Shown: positions 9,986-22,529 of the stretch, piece by piece
Layout of the letters: every line of letters starts with the position of its first letter
Position numbering within the stretch: position 1 is the first letter of the stretch
NCBI RefSeq assembly: GCF_949987535.1
Contig: NC_080067.1
Location: forward strand, 65,348,128-65,412,127
From: Balaenoptera acutorostrata
Taxonomy: Eukaryota; Chordata; Mammalia; Artiodactyla; Balaenopteridae
Length of the DNA: 64,000 bases
Direction: 5' to 3'
Program-made: the position numbers and the translations under genes
Notes under the pieces: model-generated
What the model was told of the DNA's origin: nothing
Database searches by the model: none
What the model saw: the letters and a program-made list of their open reading frames with translations, nothing else

Positions 9986-12900
9986 CTAGTTAGACGAGCC
10001 TAGTTTTAGAGTATCTCTGATCCTTTCCAAATATGAAAGAAACCAGGAAGAGATTTGGCACTTGGCAAAAAAGAGAAGAAAAAACTTTTCAAGTTTTGAG
10101 AATATCTACTTTATATTTTATATTCTAGTCACAATGTTCTACATTAGGCTTTAATATGTTATGTTTATAGTCAGATATAACCTGAGTTAGTATACACAGT
10201 TTCAATTAAGCAAACTGGTATAAATTTTATGATGAGTCTAGTTATCATCATATACTTTGTCTTTGGGCTGTTACTAAGTTCTAGAATGACAGAGAAATAG
10301 ACCTTTCCATTTAACATTATGCTGCATGCTTTGCTTTTTAGTATGAATTGTCCAAAAACATTATAATATTTGTGATTTTTAATCCCATTAGAAATGTGTG
10401 TATATTTATCCCCATGAATACATTTGTATATTCCTTTCCATATAATTAATATTTCTAGAATGCCTACATGCACTATATTTGGTTGTGTACAATGAGTCCT
10501 GGACAAGACACAAACATTGTCTCCAGGAATTTACTCTGCCCTGGAAGACATATACAAAGGAAATAGATAATATAGTAACAAATATTCAAACATCATCCAA
10601 GATTTACATATATACCTGCCAAGTAGGGGGGATTGCTTTGTCCTGCTTGGGTTCATATACATGCATATATATGTGAACCTTGCATCTTCACTTACGGAAC
10701 CTTAAATGGAACCAAATTAGAGAGTTCTGTAGAGTGTCATAGATGTAAGAGTGCTTTATAAAGCTTTCACAGAAAGCTTGAAAGTTGACTATGTAGAAAA
10801 GAAATCAATCAGCCACATACTATATATTTTACAACAGTAGCAGAGGTCATGCTCCCACTTATATTAAAACATAGACTGGGCTTATTAATGTCCTTTTATA
10901 TTAAGACACTGGGCCTCTGGAAAACCCTGGCACTCTTCCTCTATATGGTTATAAAGATGGCTAGAGTTAGAGGCCAGCATCTGCTTTAAATTTTAAGGGA
11001 ACAGATGTGCAAGTAGTGAGTGGTCTTATTGAGGATGAAACAAACCCAGTCACAGGTATCAGAATTGGATGTTGGGGGCTCATTCATCTTCAGCAGAGGT
11101 GCCCCACAAAATCACTTACTTGGAGTGCCCCAAGAATGGCCTTGTATTAGGATCTGAAAGAAAATACCCACTGGATTGTACCAATTATAAAATAGGTCAA
11201 ATTTGGGGTCCAAAAAAGTGGACCATATGCCTTTAATCAGCTTTGTTACCTAAAAGGTTTTCAGTTCAGACAGAAATTTTCAGAGAAAGTGTCAGCTATG
11301 ATGATATATATAAAAAATGCTATATGACCTGTAATGTCAGATATATGTGGCTTTAATAATTTTAACTATTTTCGGCCCAAAGAAAACTTCTAAAATCATA
11401 ATTAAAATGCAGTTGTTCTCTTTATAATTATAGAAACACCACTGCATTTCCTGACTACTATACCCATGACCTTCAATAATACAAGCCAAAATCTGCCTTT
11501 ACACATACAGTGGATTTCATAACCACACATAATTGACTTTTACTGCCTGAAATAAGATTTGAGCTCAACGAATAAAACTAGAATTTATTCTACAAATAAA
11601 ACAGTAGAACATCCCTAAATTTTTTTTATTCTGGAAATTCTTTTAATCTCTTGGATTCCCTGGTCTATAGTTTAGAAGCAACTGTCAACTATCCTAAGAA
11701 TTTTGTACACATTTGTTTGGATATGGGGCAGTTTCTCTCTTTTCCTTCTACTTTTCCTAAAATAAAGGGAACGGACATCCATCTTCCCACAGAACTATAA
11801 AAAGAGAATGGAACTAAATGGCTTTTTCTTCTCAACACTTTGCAAACTTTAAAAAAATGAAGCACTACAGCACGTCAATGTAGAATAATGATAATATTAA
11901 TAATGATGGTGTCGATGATGATAATGATGAATTAGACAATATAATTCTCTTCTTATTCTAAGTGTGAAAACTGAAGCAAAATGATGAAGTGCCTTTCCCA
12001 AGATCAGTGGCTCCACAATTAGAACTTGGGCTTTTCCTCCTTTCACACCTCTTCTTCTGAACAAATATCACTAATGTTCATCCTCACCAGGAGAAAACCA
12101 TACTGGCCTACTCAATGGCCAATTAGAATAAATTGTAAATTAGGACAAATATGATAGGTAATACAAAAATCAAAAGCTCTCTAAAGAAAAGGAACAAAAA
12201 ACCTGAATAAATAAGCTTAACGGTCCATTGTTTATGGGGAAAATGATGAAATTATCATCAAAATATTCTATGAATTGAGAATGAAGATACATTTTTACGT
12301 GGAAAGATTTTACAAAAAAAAAAAAACTACCTAGAAAAGTAAGACTCTTCTAGGACAGGTATTAGTTTTCATAAAAGGGGCATTAGTCTGTGTCTGGTAA
12401 AAGAAAAAAAGTGCTTTGTGTAAATCTTGGTAAATTGGTTAATTAAGATTCTGCATACTAACCCACATTTAAGGGAATGTTTGTGACTCTGCTAAGCATC
12501 TGGACGTTAAAACTGTGTCCACACAGGAGCGTGTTCCAATTATCCCCAAACTGGCCCCACAGAGTCTCAATCATTCAGGTGAAAACACCCCTTTTCTTTA
12601 AGAGCAATTTTAGGGACACAGGTTAACAGTAAATACTATAATGCTTCTTTTGCCCTGAGGAAAAAAAAAAAACCCTAGTCTAAATATCAATCCGCAGATG
12701 CCAAACCTGTGCTTAAACAAAGTGCCAATCTGCTCCCCCATCAAAACTCTGGGTGAGGTATTGTTTCCACATTCAGGGACATTAGTCCAGCAATGCAGGA
12801 AAAAAAAAAATCTTCATTTGGACAGTGCATCTTTCAGACATTCCCTTCTTTTATTGATTTGTTTTCTCCTGTCCCTTTTCTCCTTCTTTTGTTTCCTTAT

Positions 12901-15718
12901 CATAGCTTCAGGTTATTACGTGCAAAGTATTGATGGGAATGGATGGTTTTGGTCGATGGAGAGCTAATGCATCCCTAATCCCACTATTGTTATAGAGTTA
13001 TGCTTTACTCTGGTCTCTGATGGGGGAAAAGGTGCAAAGCTGTTGATCCTAGTTTTATTTGTCACAAACCCATCCATCAATCAAGCGCAAGCATGTCTGA
13101 ATGCTGAATGACATGTGGGTCTCAGCTGAAAAAATTCGATAACACTGTATTGTCAGGTCTCTCACTCTTTTTTTGATAAGAAATACATTTGACTGAAATA
13201 GATAAGCATGCAACTACTAAAGACTTGAAGAGAGAAAGTGACATATTGGCACCAAAGGTTATATATCTTTGGTATTAATGATACTTATGAGTAAATAAAA
13301 TGGGAGGGGGCAGCTACAGCTAGAGACATACAACATCCCTAAGGCTTGGTATGTTTAAGTATTGTCGCTCTACTATTATTATTCGGATTTTCAAATATTA
13401 ATCTGACTGTATTTCACAGTTGGCTACCCTGGTTAAAATGTAAGCAAATGTGCATTTGGTGAAGGTGGTGAGGTGCAAGGAATCAAATATCACTTGTTTA
13501 TACTGCTCTAAACAATACAGATAGATCCTTTTTTGTTATGTATGGTAGGTAAACCCATGGAATATTTTTGTGTATACATGAACTCGTAAGTTCACAACTG
13601 TCTCCTCTTGTGAGTGAAAGCATTTGGGGGAAAAAAAGCTTTAATTATTTTAAACTGGAAATATATATGCATGTCATTTTAATAGTGACTTAACTTATAA
13701 TTACAGTCTCAAAAATGGTTTTTGTGTGTCCTCTTCATCCTTAGTTACTAAATTAGGTACTTTAATACATTATGAAAGCCTGTCTTTTCAGTTATATACA
13801 ATTTTCTATTCATAGTTATTTCAAGATAATTGCATTTGGAAATAGTTAAAGCATTAAAAACAACACTAGTATAATGTAATTTTAGGGGCAAAATTAATCA
13901 ACAAATCAGAACATTTTAAAAACCATTTTATTTTCTTGTCATAACATTTTAGAGAAGACAAGTATTTTTTAAATGACCTAAAAAAGCCCATCAAGAAAGG
14001 TAACAAAAAGATAGTCCTGAATTAGAGGACACTAAGATGAATGTTTTGTAGCCGTAAGTATCACCACACTATGAAAGTAAGCTATTTTTTCTCTATTCAG
14101 TGACTGGGGGCTAAAAAACTGCCAAAAAAATCAATGTGGAAGTGCTTTAGATTTGTGGGGTAAATTACATGTGCTTGGCCGCTCCATTGTATTTGCCCTA
14201 TATTCTATACAAGATACTTTAGATGGAACTGTCATATAATACATATACTTCACATTGATTTTTATAGATTTAACAGAACTTGAATTGAACTCCATAATAA
14301 GCAAGAGAAACTGTATCTCCTTCAAATCCCTAATACCTGGATTATTCTTGAAATTCACTAAATAGTAACTCCCAATTTGAAATTCATGGTGAGAGACAAA
14401 AAAAAAAAAAAAAAATCAAATTTAATTCCTAATGCGCCTCACTTTCTGTTTTGCTTCTCTTATTGACATTTTTATCTCAAATTCACCACTTCTTTAAAAC
14501 CATGTTAATTCTTAAAGATTTCCCAGGAGGGCCCATGAACCAGCAAACGTCCCGTTTGCCAATCGAACCTCTGAGAGTTGCTAGAAGTTCCAAACAATGA
14601 ACTTTCTGTTGACTATTCTCTTGGATTTCCAACTTGCTTTAGTTTGGCCTCAGTTTGAAGATTTCTAGGCTGCTGTGAATTCTGATCCCGTTCAAATAAA
14701 ATATCTGAAGCCACCATAAGGTTCAGGGAGTCCATGGTTATCCCAAGGGCAGCCTCTCCTAGCCAGACGCTACCTATGAGGCTCCAAACAACCCTAGTTG
14801 AGAGAGAAGCAATTTAGTCCCTAGTCAGAAAAATACTATGAGGTTGTTCCAATCAACTCTGGACATCCAGGTCCTGGGCTCTGGACAGAACTATAACTTA
14901 GTCTACATACTCTTAGAATAAGGATTTGTTGAATCTAGGGTGACAGTTCCACAGTGGGTCTCCAGAAAGAATATGGACTTTGTAATTTTACTCATGATGA
15001 TAAGAAACAATAGCAACATCAACAATACAGGGAACCATCTTGAGATTTGGTGGTATTAGGGACTCATTCCATCCAGAAATGCCTTGGGAAGAAGGATGAA
15101 ATGTGGGATAAAGGGGATTTATGTTCTGGTGGTATTTTGAAACATTTTTGAAATATTTTAGAAAATATTAAATTTTATAAATAAGAAATGAAGTCACATT
15201 GATAATGCCATAACCCACAAGTAGCATTTGTTGCTTTTCTATAATATATATGTGATACAATGAAATATTGAGACATTAATCAATTGGTCTCATGGGAATA
15301 TCTTTAATATGGCTAATTACACATTAATAATCCTATTCCAAATCTCCTCTGATTAAAGAAAGATCATTATGAGGTCTATTACTTACAAGTGACTTGAAAC
15401 CAATATTTTCACATAAATGAATGTTAAAGATAGCCAAGATATTAAACAATATCTATTTTCCCATGGGACACAGAATTTTGAACTCTACTCCAATGATGAA
15501 AGGATCTAGAAACAGCTTTTTTCCAATGACTATGAGATAAAGTTCTAATGACTTCTGCTAGCCCTACTTAGCACAACAACTGTGTGTGTGTGTATGTGTG
15601 TGTGTAAAACCATTTCACTCTGGGAACATTTATTATAGCTAATATTTCAATCAAACCTTTTTTTAAATGGGAACAAAATAATACTAGGAAAAGAGAAAGA
15701 TATGTATAAAGACAACTC
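9986..15718. other. Long unique AT-rich stretch
   Basis: I recognise no gene, RNA gene or young transposon over 5.7 kb. Minor simple tracts are an imperfect ATG/AAT run (about 11885-11935), A-runs (12313-12326, 12661-12672, 14400-14415) and (TG)n at 15580-15605. The largest frames (111 codons reverse at 10171-10506, 89 codons forward at 12698-12967, 75 codons reverse at 14131-14358) look random. Confidence 0.5.
15580..15605. repeat. (TG)n microsatellite, interrupted
   Basis: About 13 TG units with one TA interruption. Confidence 0.95.
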
Positions 15719-15719
15719 T

Positions 15720-16020
15720 AAAACTCTACTAAAGAACACAAGAGAAGATTTTTAAAAATGGAAAGATATACCATTTTTCTGATTGAGAAGACTCAAAATG
15801 ATATACAGACTCTTTCCAAGTAAATGTATAAATTTAATATAAACAAAATAAGAACCCTAATACCATTTTTAACCTTAGAGAGTAATTCTAAAGTTTACTT
15901 GGAAGAATAAATGTGTGATAATAGTCTAAAAAATGTTAAGAAATTTGAGAAAGGTCTTTTTCTACCAGATGGCAAAGTATACCGTAAAGCTTCCATAATT
16001 AAATAGTGTGTGTTCTAGGA
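15720..16020 (+). mobile_element. Ancient L1M LINE, ORF2 fragment
   Basis: The sequence follows the L1 ORF2 layout in decayed form: TTCTAAAGTTTACTTGGAAG, AATAAATGTGTGATAATAG, then TTTTTCTACCAGATGGCAAA and CCGTAAAGCTTCCATAATTA. The last part corresponds to the '...[13 protein letters not shown]...' zone. It is full of stops and is old. Confidence 0.6.
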
Positions 16021-16224
16021 ATTTGTATCCCCTGGGTCTCCAGTTATGATGATGTTCACTCTTACATTGTAGTTTTCTGTAGTCTAAATCACTCTCCAAA
16101 TCCCAAAGGGGAGAAAATAGGCAAAGCAAAAATATATTTCTTATGTTTCTTAGCTGTGACTTTTTTAAGCTATAAAATTACTAAAAGGAATTATATGAAA
16201 GTATTTATTTAACCTTGCTAAGGT

Positions 16225-17100
16225 TAAGTAAAAGCCAGAAACTATAAAGGAAATTTCTGACAGCTTTAACTTCATGACAAAATATCAGCAACAAACTTCT
16301 ATATAGCAAATAACACTAAGAAAAACTGAAAGAAAAATGATTGGGGGAGTTCAGATGGCTACAGCATCTCTTAGGGAGAAATCCATTAGCATGTACATTT
16401 AACATGCAGATACCCTGTACCCCAGCAATTCCATTTACAAGAGTTTATGCCAAGGAAATAATTGTATACATTGTCAATTATGTGTGTAAAAGGATGTTCA
16501 GTGTGGCATTTTGCATTTATAATTGCACATAAAAGGGGGGACACTAAATGTCCATCAGTAAGTAAATGGTTCAATAGATCATGGTGCTTCCATATAATGG
16601 AATACTATACAGCTGTTAAGATGGATAGTATTAAAATTAACCTCTGCTGAGTTCCACTGGCAAAACTCTGAGTTAAACGCAATATCTCATTCAATCCTTT
16701 CAACAATGCTTTGATGTAGCTATAATTAGAAATCTCATTTTAAAGATGATAGGGCTAAGACTTAGGTAAAGCGGCCCAAAAACATAACTGTCTCACTCCA
16801 AATCTGGAACTTTTAGAAGATCTGTATGTACTGACACAGAAAGATATTAGTGAAATACTAATATGAAAAGGGAAGTTGAAGAATAATATATAATGTGAAT
16901 AGAATAATAAGAATAATACAAATGTGAAGCAGTCACATTTATATAAATAAATGTAAAAATCTAATAGGGAGAGAGAAACGTTAAAATGGTGGTCTCTAGA
17001 CAGATGGGTCTTTTCTACTTTCTTTTTACTTAACTATATTTTCTGATTTTTCAGCAAGGAACACATATTGCACTTTTTAAAGTAATTAAACTAAATAATT
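16225..17100 (+). mobile_element. Ancient L1M LINE 3' region with a nested MIR
   Basis: L1M signatures are AGCAATTCCATTTACAAGAG, CACTAAATGTCCATCAGTAA, AATGGAATACTATACAGCTG and, after the nested MIR, GGTGGTCTCTAGACAGATGG and AACTATATTTTCTGATTTTT. This is the usual order of L1M ORF2 end then 3' UTR. Overlapping 62-68 codon frames here are shadows of the decayed ORF2. Confidence 0.65.
16650..16815 (-). mobile_element. MIR SINE, reverse, within L1M
   Basis: In plus-strand reading: ATATCTCATTCAATCCTTTC, AACAATGCTTTGATGTAG, AATCTCATTTTAAAGATGAT, then decayed core. This is the MIR tail-to-core order in reverse. It separates two parts of the L1M. Confidence 0.65.
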
Positions 17101-17304
17101 CTAAGATAAAATAGTGTTTTAGAGCAGTGAAATTATTCTAGCAAAGGTAATTATTTAAAATGAAGTGTTTTGAGACTCCCTATGGCTTTGCCTAAAGAAC
17201 ACATTCCCATAAATAGATGCTGTGTAAGTTAGAATATGAAAATTCAGCTGCCCTTTCCAATGATCAAAAACTGATATACCAGTGGAGAGATAAAAATGAT
17301 TTCT

Positions 17305-17623
17305 CTCGGACTTCCCTGGTGGCGCAGTGGTTGAGAATCTGCCTGCTAATGCAGGGGACACGGGTTCGAGCCCTGGTCTGGGAAGATCCCACATGCCGCG
17401 GAGCAACTAGGCCCGTGAGCCACAACTACTGAGCCTGCGCATCTGGAGCCTGTGCTCCGCAACAAGAGAGGCCACGATAGTGAGAGGCCTGCGCACCGCG
17501 ATGAAGAGTGGCCCCCGCTTGCCGCAACTAGCGGAAGCCCTCGCACAGAAACGAAGACCCAACACAGCCAAATAAATAAATAAATAAATAAATAAAGGTG
17601 CTAATAATTAAAAAAAAAAAAAA
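17305..17623 (+). mobile_element. CHR-family SINE
   Basis: Full-length and little diverged: CTTCCCTGGTGGCGCAGTGG (A box), GGGTTCGAGCCCTGG (B box), GATCCCACATGCCGCGGAGC, the GC-rich CHR body and the tail CAACACAGCCAAATAAATAA followed by an A-run. The short TSD GATTTCT lies at 17298-17304 and 17624-17630. Several open frames on both strands run through it and are not genes. Confidence 0.95.
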
Positions 17624-17630
17624 GATTTCT

Positions 17631-19570
17631 ATTGTCTAATTACCTAGTAGTTCAGGTACTGTTTTAAAGCACATTGGAATAAATATTTTTGAGCAAGCTA
17701 ATATGAATTGTTTTTTTTTTTTTTTGACAAAAAGGATGAACAAAGCAAGCTACTTTAAAGCTACTGTCTCCATTTTTCAAAAAGCATCCTCTAAGGTTAG
17801 TCGTACCTTTTTTCCAGACAATGTACTTATCTAGGGGATCCCTAGTGCAGTGGGCTGAGCCTGCCAGATCAATACAATGAAATCTGCACTTGTCACTTCC
17901 AGGGGTGTAGTTCTTGAGACAAAATCACCATCAAACATGAACCTTCAACCAAACCATGATCTTATCAAACACCCCTACCACTTTTCTTTTCTCTCTTATT
18001 ATTTTATTCCTTTTTTTTTAGTGAAATCAAGTTAAAATGGGTATCAGGAGGAAAACTTGAAGGCACTGTAGCAAGACAATGCAGTTCTACTTTCTCAATT
18101 GGAAGATGTGCTAAGTGGGACCCAATGTATGGAATTACCCCCTTCATAAGTGAGTTTTCATTAGGATAACTGGTATCATGTACACATGGTCTCCATTCCA
18201 CTCACTCCATCTAGACCAATTTGAACCTAAGCTTGTCTTGTATCTGGTAATGCCAGAAGCCATCAGGCTGCAGAACTTGGAACGAATCCTCCTCTCCTGT
18301 CCTCTCCTCTTTTCTTCCTTAACCTCCTCCTCTTCCTTCTTCTCCTCCTCCTTTTCCGCCTTCCTCTCCTTCTTCCTCTTCGATCTCTCTCTCTTTCTCT
18401 CTCTCAAAGCTACTGAATTTTTTATTCACTTCCCTTAAGAACTAGGCCTTGCTCTAGTCCTGTGTTGTTAAGTAAATGACTAAATCAGGTTGCCATATGA
18501 GAAGGCAGTCAAAAATGGTTCAAAATAATGGTTGTCTAGTACCTATCTCATAGTCCTTAAAGAGATCTTCATAATCTGTAAGGGAAACCTGACAACAGTT
18601 TTTAAATATTAAAGATCCATAAAATAGTAGATGTTGTACGCTCTTATTTCTCTAAAGAAAAAAAAAAAAAAGTATCTCATAGCCCAACAGATTCTAAGAA
18701 ACAAGAGGGCAAGAAAAAAGTCTTGACAATTACTCTTGAATACCAAGATCTTAAAGCTCAAAGTGTATGGCGTTCCAATGAACAGACCCACACAGGAGTC
18801 CAACACAATCAGCACTGCCATGAAGGTAGTGTGATCATATACCTTATCACTTCTAACTCTTTTAACAATTAAAGCAGTGCTGTTAATAATTACTAATTAC
18901 GTATAATTATAAAAATTATTAACCCAGGATTGTCCTGGAAAACAGATGTATAGCCACCCTACCTAAAGGCAAGAAAGGATAAAAATAAGATTTGGAGCAG
19001 AGGTAGTGGTGGGTAAGGAGATATGGACAAACATTATTTTTCTGCATTTAACAGACAATGTTTGATAAGTATATTTATAAAATCTGCCCACTGTGTTACA
19101 GCTTGATAGGACTTTGGTAAAATACTTAAAAACATACCTCATCTGACTTATTCAGCAAGCTCAGCTATATGGACTACAGCCTAGAATTGAGTTTCTGAGT
19201 GGCAAAGCACACCCGTTAACATTCATATGCCTAAGAAGAGAAAAAAGAGAAGCCCCTCAAAACTTCCCTCAGAGTTTACTCAATCTCCATGAAATGTAAT
19301 CCATTAACACATTCATTTAACTAATGCCAGCCATGCTCTACAGAAATAAAAGTTGCATATCAGAAAATATAATGGGCCTGGCACACTCATAAGCAGCAGA
19401 GAACCTGACAGCCTCATTATTAGAGGATGGACAGAAGAATCCCAAAGCATAGTCTCTGTGGCCTATAAAACTATAGCCTCTAAAGATGCCACTGTTCTAC
19501 AGCACAGTAAAATAACTGATGTTCATCATTATGATCTTGAGTCGAGAAGAAAGTGGTAATTTAAGTAGAG
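17631..19570. other. Unique sequence
   Basis: No gene or transposon recognised apart from the T-run at 17711-17725, the pyrimidine tract at 18288-18410 and an A-run near 18657-18671. Confidence 0.5.
18288..18410. repeat. Polypyrimidine (TCC/TTC/TC) tract
   Basis: About 120 bases almost entirely C and T on the plus strand (CCTCCTCTTCCTTCTTCTCC and similar). The overlapping Lys/Arg/Glu-rich reverse frame of 87 codons is a translation of this tract and not a gene. Confidence 0.9.
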
Positions 19571-19573
19571 AAG

Positions 19574-19850
19574 CAGTAGAGTGTCATTGAAAGAACACTG
19601 ACAACGGAGTCAGAAAGACCTAGGATATAGTCCTAACGCTGCCATTCACTAGCTTCGTGACCTTGGGTTAATTATTTAATCCCTCTAAGCATTATAAGCA
19701 TTAGCATCATCTGCAAAACAGGAAGAATACCTACCTAAGGATGATAATAATGATGAAGTGGGTCATGTTTTTAAAAAGTCTAGCACTGTGCCTGCCGTAT
19801 GGGAGCTGCTCAATCAATGGAAGTTATTACTCATGTTCTGTATGTTCTAT
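19574..19850 (+). mobile_element. MIR SINE
   Basis: Complete from head to tail: AGTGTCATTGAAAGAACAC, GCCATTCACTAGCTTCGTGA, CCTTGGGTTAATTATTTAAT, AATACCTACCTAAGGATG, TAGCACTGTGCCTGCCG, then GAGCTGCTCAATCAATGGAA. A CHR SINE inserted just downstream. Confidence 0.9.
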
Positions 19851-19865
19851 TTAAAAAGAATGTCA

Positions 19866-20155
19866 GGGCTTCCCTGGTGGCGCAGTGGTTGAGAATCTGC
19901 CTGCTAATGCAGGGGACACGGGTTCGAGCCCTGGTCTGGGAAGATCCCACATGCCACGGAGCAGCTGGGCCCGTGAGCCACAATTGCTGAGCCTGCGCGT
20001 CTGGAGCCTGTGCCCCGCGACGGGAGGGGCCGCGATAGAGAAAGGCCCGCGCACCGCGATGAAGAGCGGTCCCCGCACCGCGATGAAGAGTGGCCCCCGC
20101 TTGCCGCAACTGGAGAAAGCCCTCGCACGAACCGAAGACCCAACACAGCCAAAAA

Positions 20156-20190
<35 letters not shown>

Positions 20191-20224
20191 GAAAATCCTT
20201 TAAAAAAAAAAAAATAAATAAAAT
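19866..20224 (+). mobile_element. CHR-family SINE with internal tandem duplication
   Basis: A full-length, GC-rich young-looking copy with A box GGTGGCGCAGTGG and B box GGTTCGAGCCC. A perfect 13-bp TSD, AAAAAGAATGTCA, lies at 19853-19865 and 20225-20237. A 24-bp body segment starting GCACCGCGATGAAGAG is present twice in tandem (20051-20074 and 20075-20098); the other copies here carry it once. The tail is (AATA)n plus an A-run. Open frames of up to 134 codons over it are not genes. Confidence 0.96.
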
Positions 20225-20340
20225 AAAAAGAATGTCATCCTGAATGGCAAGAAACGTTACAAGATTATCACTATTGGGTCTCCCCCTATGGGGTGCTAAC
20301 GGAGACAATTTAGAGCAGCAAGTGTCACGGCTTGTTTAGA

Positions 20341-20461
20341 CATAAAAATCAAATATCCAGGCAGGGTCATGTACGTGAGAATAAGAATATGAGTAGCAAT
20401 CCTCACAGACTAGCAGACCAGAAAGTGGTTGGGGGCAGGATAAAGGGTTATCTCAGGGGCA
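20341..20461 (+). repeat. Inverted duplication, arm 1
   Basis: This 121-bp arm begins CATAAAAATCAAATATCCAG and ends at TTATCTCAGGGGCA. Its reverse complement is found at 21721-21842 with about eight differences, roughly 94% identical by eye. It is not inside a recognised repeat, so it is the better candidate for the source copy. Confidence 0.9.
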
Positions 20462-20824
20462 GGGTTCAGGCAGTAATAGAATACCATGGATAAAAAGGTC
20501 CTCTTTCCAGAGTTGGGGCCAAAAATCCAGTGACAGACCATTTGATCAGCAGGCATAAAATTTATAAAATATAAAAAGAAAAGGTTCTTTTCATAAAAGA
20601 TTAGTCTTTGGAAGTTCTCAGAGTAAAAAAATGTTTATAAATGGATTGCACTGCCTTGAGAAGTAGTGAATTTTCCATCCACAAAATAGTATTCAAATAT
20701 AACTTAAAAGCCTCTTGGTATGGGTTTTGTTGAATGGATTTAAGCATTGGCTGGAAAACTGAATTAAATCACCTTATGATGGGCCTCTCCAGAACTAAAA
20801 CAATATTTAATTTATGTAGAATAA

Positions 20825-21177
20825 TTTATTTTTTTAAATTTTTAAAAAATTTATTTATTTTTGGCTGCATTGGGTCTTCATTGCTGCGCACGGGCTTTCT
20901 CTAGTTGTAGTGAGTGGGGTCTACTCTTTGTGGCAGTGCACGGGCTTCTCACTCTGGTGGCTTCTCTTGTTGCAGAGCACGGGCTCTAGGCACACGGGCT
21001 TCAGTAGTTGTGGCACACGGGCTCAGTAGTTGTGGCTCACGGGCTCTAGAGCTCAGTAGTTGTGGTGCACGGGCTTAGTTGCTCTGCAGCATGTGCGATC
21101 CTCCCAGACCAGGGCTCGAACCCGTGTCCCCTGCATTGGCAGGTGGACTATCAACCACTGCGCCGCCAGGGAAGTCC
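20825..21177 (-). mobile_element. CHR-family SINE, reverse
   Basis: On the plus strand it starts with the T-rich tail (ATTTATTTATTTTTGGCTGC) and ends with GCGCCGCCAGGGAAGTCC, the reversed head. The B box is visible as CAGGGCTCGAACCCGTG. A 12-bp TSD with one mismatch, TATGTAGAATAA / TATGTGGAATAA, lies at 20813-20824 and 21178-21189. The body carries several repeated 'cagtagttgtggc' units, as in the longer CHR subfamily. Confidence 0.95.
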
Positions 21178-21547
21178 TATGTGGAATAACTTAGAGATTC
21201 ATACAAATGCTAAGTAAATGAGATGCTATTGTAATTCTTTTTTTTCTGAATATAAAATGAATGTAAATTAACTGAAGAAATAAGGTATCAAAGCATATAT
21301 ACAAGAGAAAATAAATAATCATAGTTCTACTCTTCCAGAGACAACCATCATAAACATTTTCTTTCAGTCTTTCTTCCATAGATATTTTCCAAAGTTGAGA
21401 ATTTATTGCACATTCAATTTTTACCCTACATTTTTTTTGCTTTGTTATATCATAATCATTTTTGTGTCATCAAAAAATGTCTTATGTAGCATTTTAAGGT
21501 TGCAAAATATTACATTATCTCAATACCTCAAATTTGGGCACAAACTC

Positions 21548-21895
21548 ACATGCCTAAGTAGGAATCCTGTTCGGCCACTTCCCAGCAGTGTGAATTTGGG
21601 CAATTTACTAACATCACTGGGCCTCATATGTAAAATGTCAATAATAGTACTACCTACTTCACAGTTTTATTATTAGGATTAAATGAGTTAATCCATGTAA
21701 AATACTTAAAAGTATATTATTGCCCCTGAGATATCACCCTTTATCCTGCCCCAACCACTTTCTGGTCCGCTAGTCTGTGAGGATCGCTACTCACATTCTT
21801 ATTCTTGCTTACATGACCCTGCCTGGATATTTGATTTTTATGCCATAGTAAGTGTTCAGTAACTTTTAATTATTACTGTTGCTACTCATTTTTCT
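21548..21895 (+). mobile_element. MIR SINE interrupted by inverted-duplication arm 2
   Basis: The MIR core (TGAATTTGGGCAATTTACTA, CTCATATGTAAAATGTCAAT, AGGATTAAATGAGTTAATCC) runs to about 21720. The MIR tail CCATAGTAAGTGTTCAGTAA resumes at 21843. The intervening 122 bp is not MIR. Confidence 0.85.
21721..21842 (-). repeat. Inverted duplication, arm 2 (inserted in MIR)
   Basis: Reverse complement of 20341-20461. On the plus strand it runs TGCCCCTGAGATATCACCCT to TTTGATTTTTATG. It splits a MIR in two, which shows it is the inserted copy. There is no poly(A) and no obvious TSD. Confidence 0.88.
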
Positions 21896-22528
21896 AATAT
21901 AAGCCATTTAGATTGCTTTCAATCTTTTCATTATTATAAATAATTCTGTGATAAACACCTTTGTAATAAATGAGTTTTTAAAGAAATTCTTCACAATCCA
22001 AACTCTTCAGCCATTTTTTAAAAATCTGTTTCAGCTGTGTGCTTTAACTATAAAGCAGTGGATGAATAAATGCTATTTATCCAGAACCTTTGGCTTTGTG
22101 AATATTTTTTAAGGAAGAACAATATCTATTTCTATAGTTTTCTTTCCTCTTTTTTATTGTGATACAACACACATAAAATTTACCATTACTGACACTTAGT
22201 ACACTGTTGTGCAATTTGCCAATATGTTGTTAGACCACTTATCCCAAAGATCGTCAAATATAATGCACAGAATGGAAGAAAGAAAAAGTAAATGTTATTA
22301 GCCTTAAAATGTCTCTCATGAAAAAGGAAAAATAACTTCCTCATTCTCAAATTTTATTAGGAAACCATTGGGTCCAATCACCAAATTATAACCACCTTAA
22401 ATCCTTTCTGGAACACATATACATACATACTTATTAAAACTTCAATTGCCTATATCTCTGGAGTCAGGAAGAAGACGGCTGAGGGAGGACTACCTCTTAA
22501 GGAGTCCTATTATATTGACAGTTCAGGC
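21896..22528. other. Unique sequence, possible old repeat near 22145-22260
   Basis: TTTTTTATTGTGATACAACA and ATAAAATTTACCATTACTGA resemble a common mammalian interspersed repeat, but I cannot name it safely. Otherwise nothing. Confidence 0.4.
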
Positions 22529-22529
22529 A

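Noticed and set aside
18144..18438. Lys/Arg/Glu-rich and Ser/Phe/Leu-rich frames
   Set aside because: Direct translations of the polypyrimidine tract at 18288-18410.
19831..20308. Open frames of 63-134 codons around 20 kb
   Set aside because: They translate the CHR SINE in several frames. The same peptide strings (for example CGIFPDQGSNPCPLH) recur at 17.4, 40.7 and 41.4 kb, each time over a SINE.
22145..22260. Possible L1-related fragment
   Set aside because: Only two short phrases looked familiar, not enough to assign a family or orientation.
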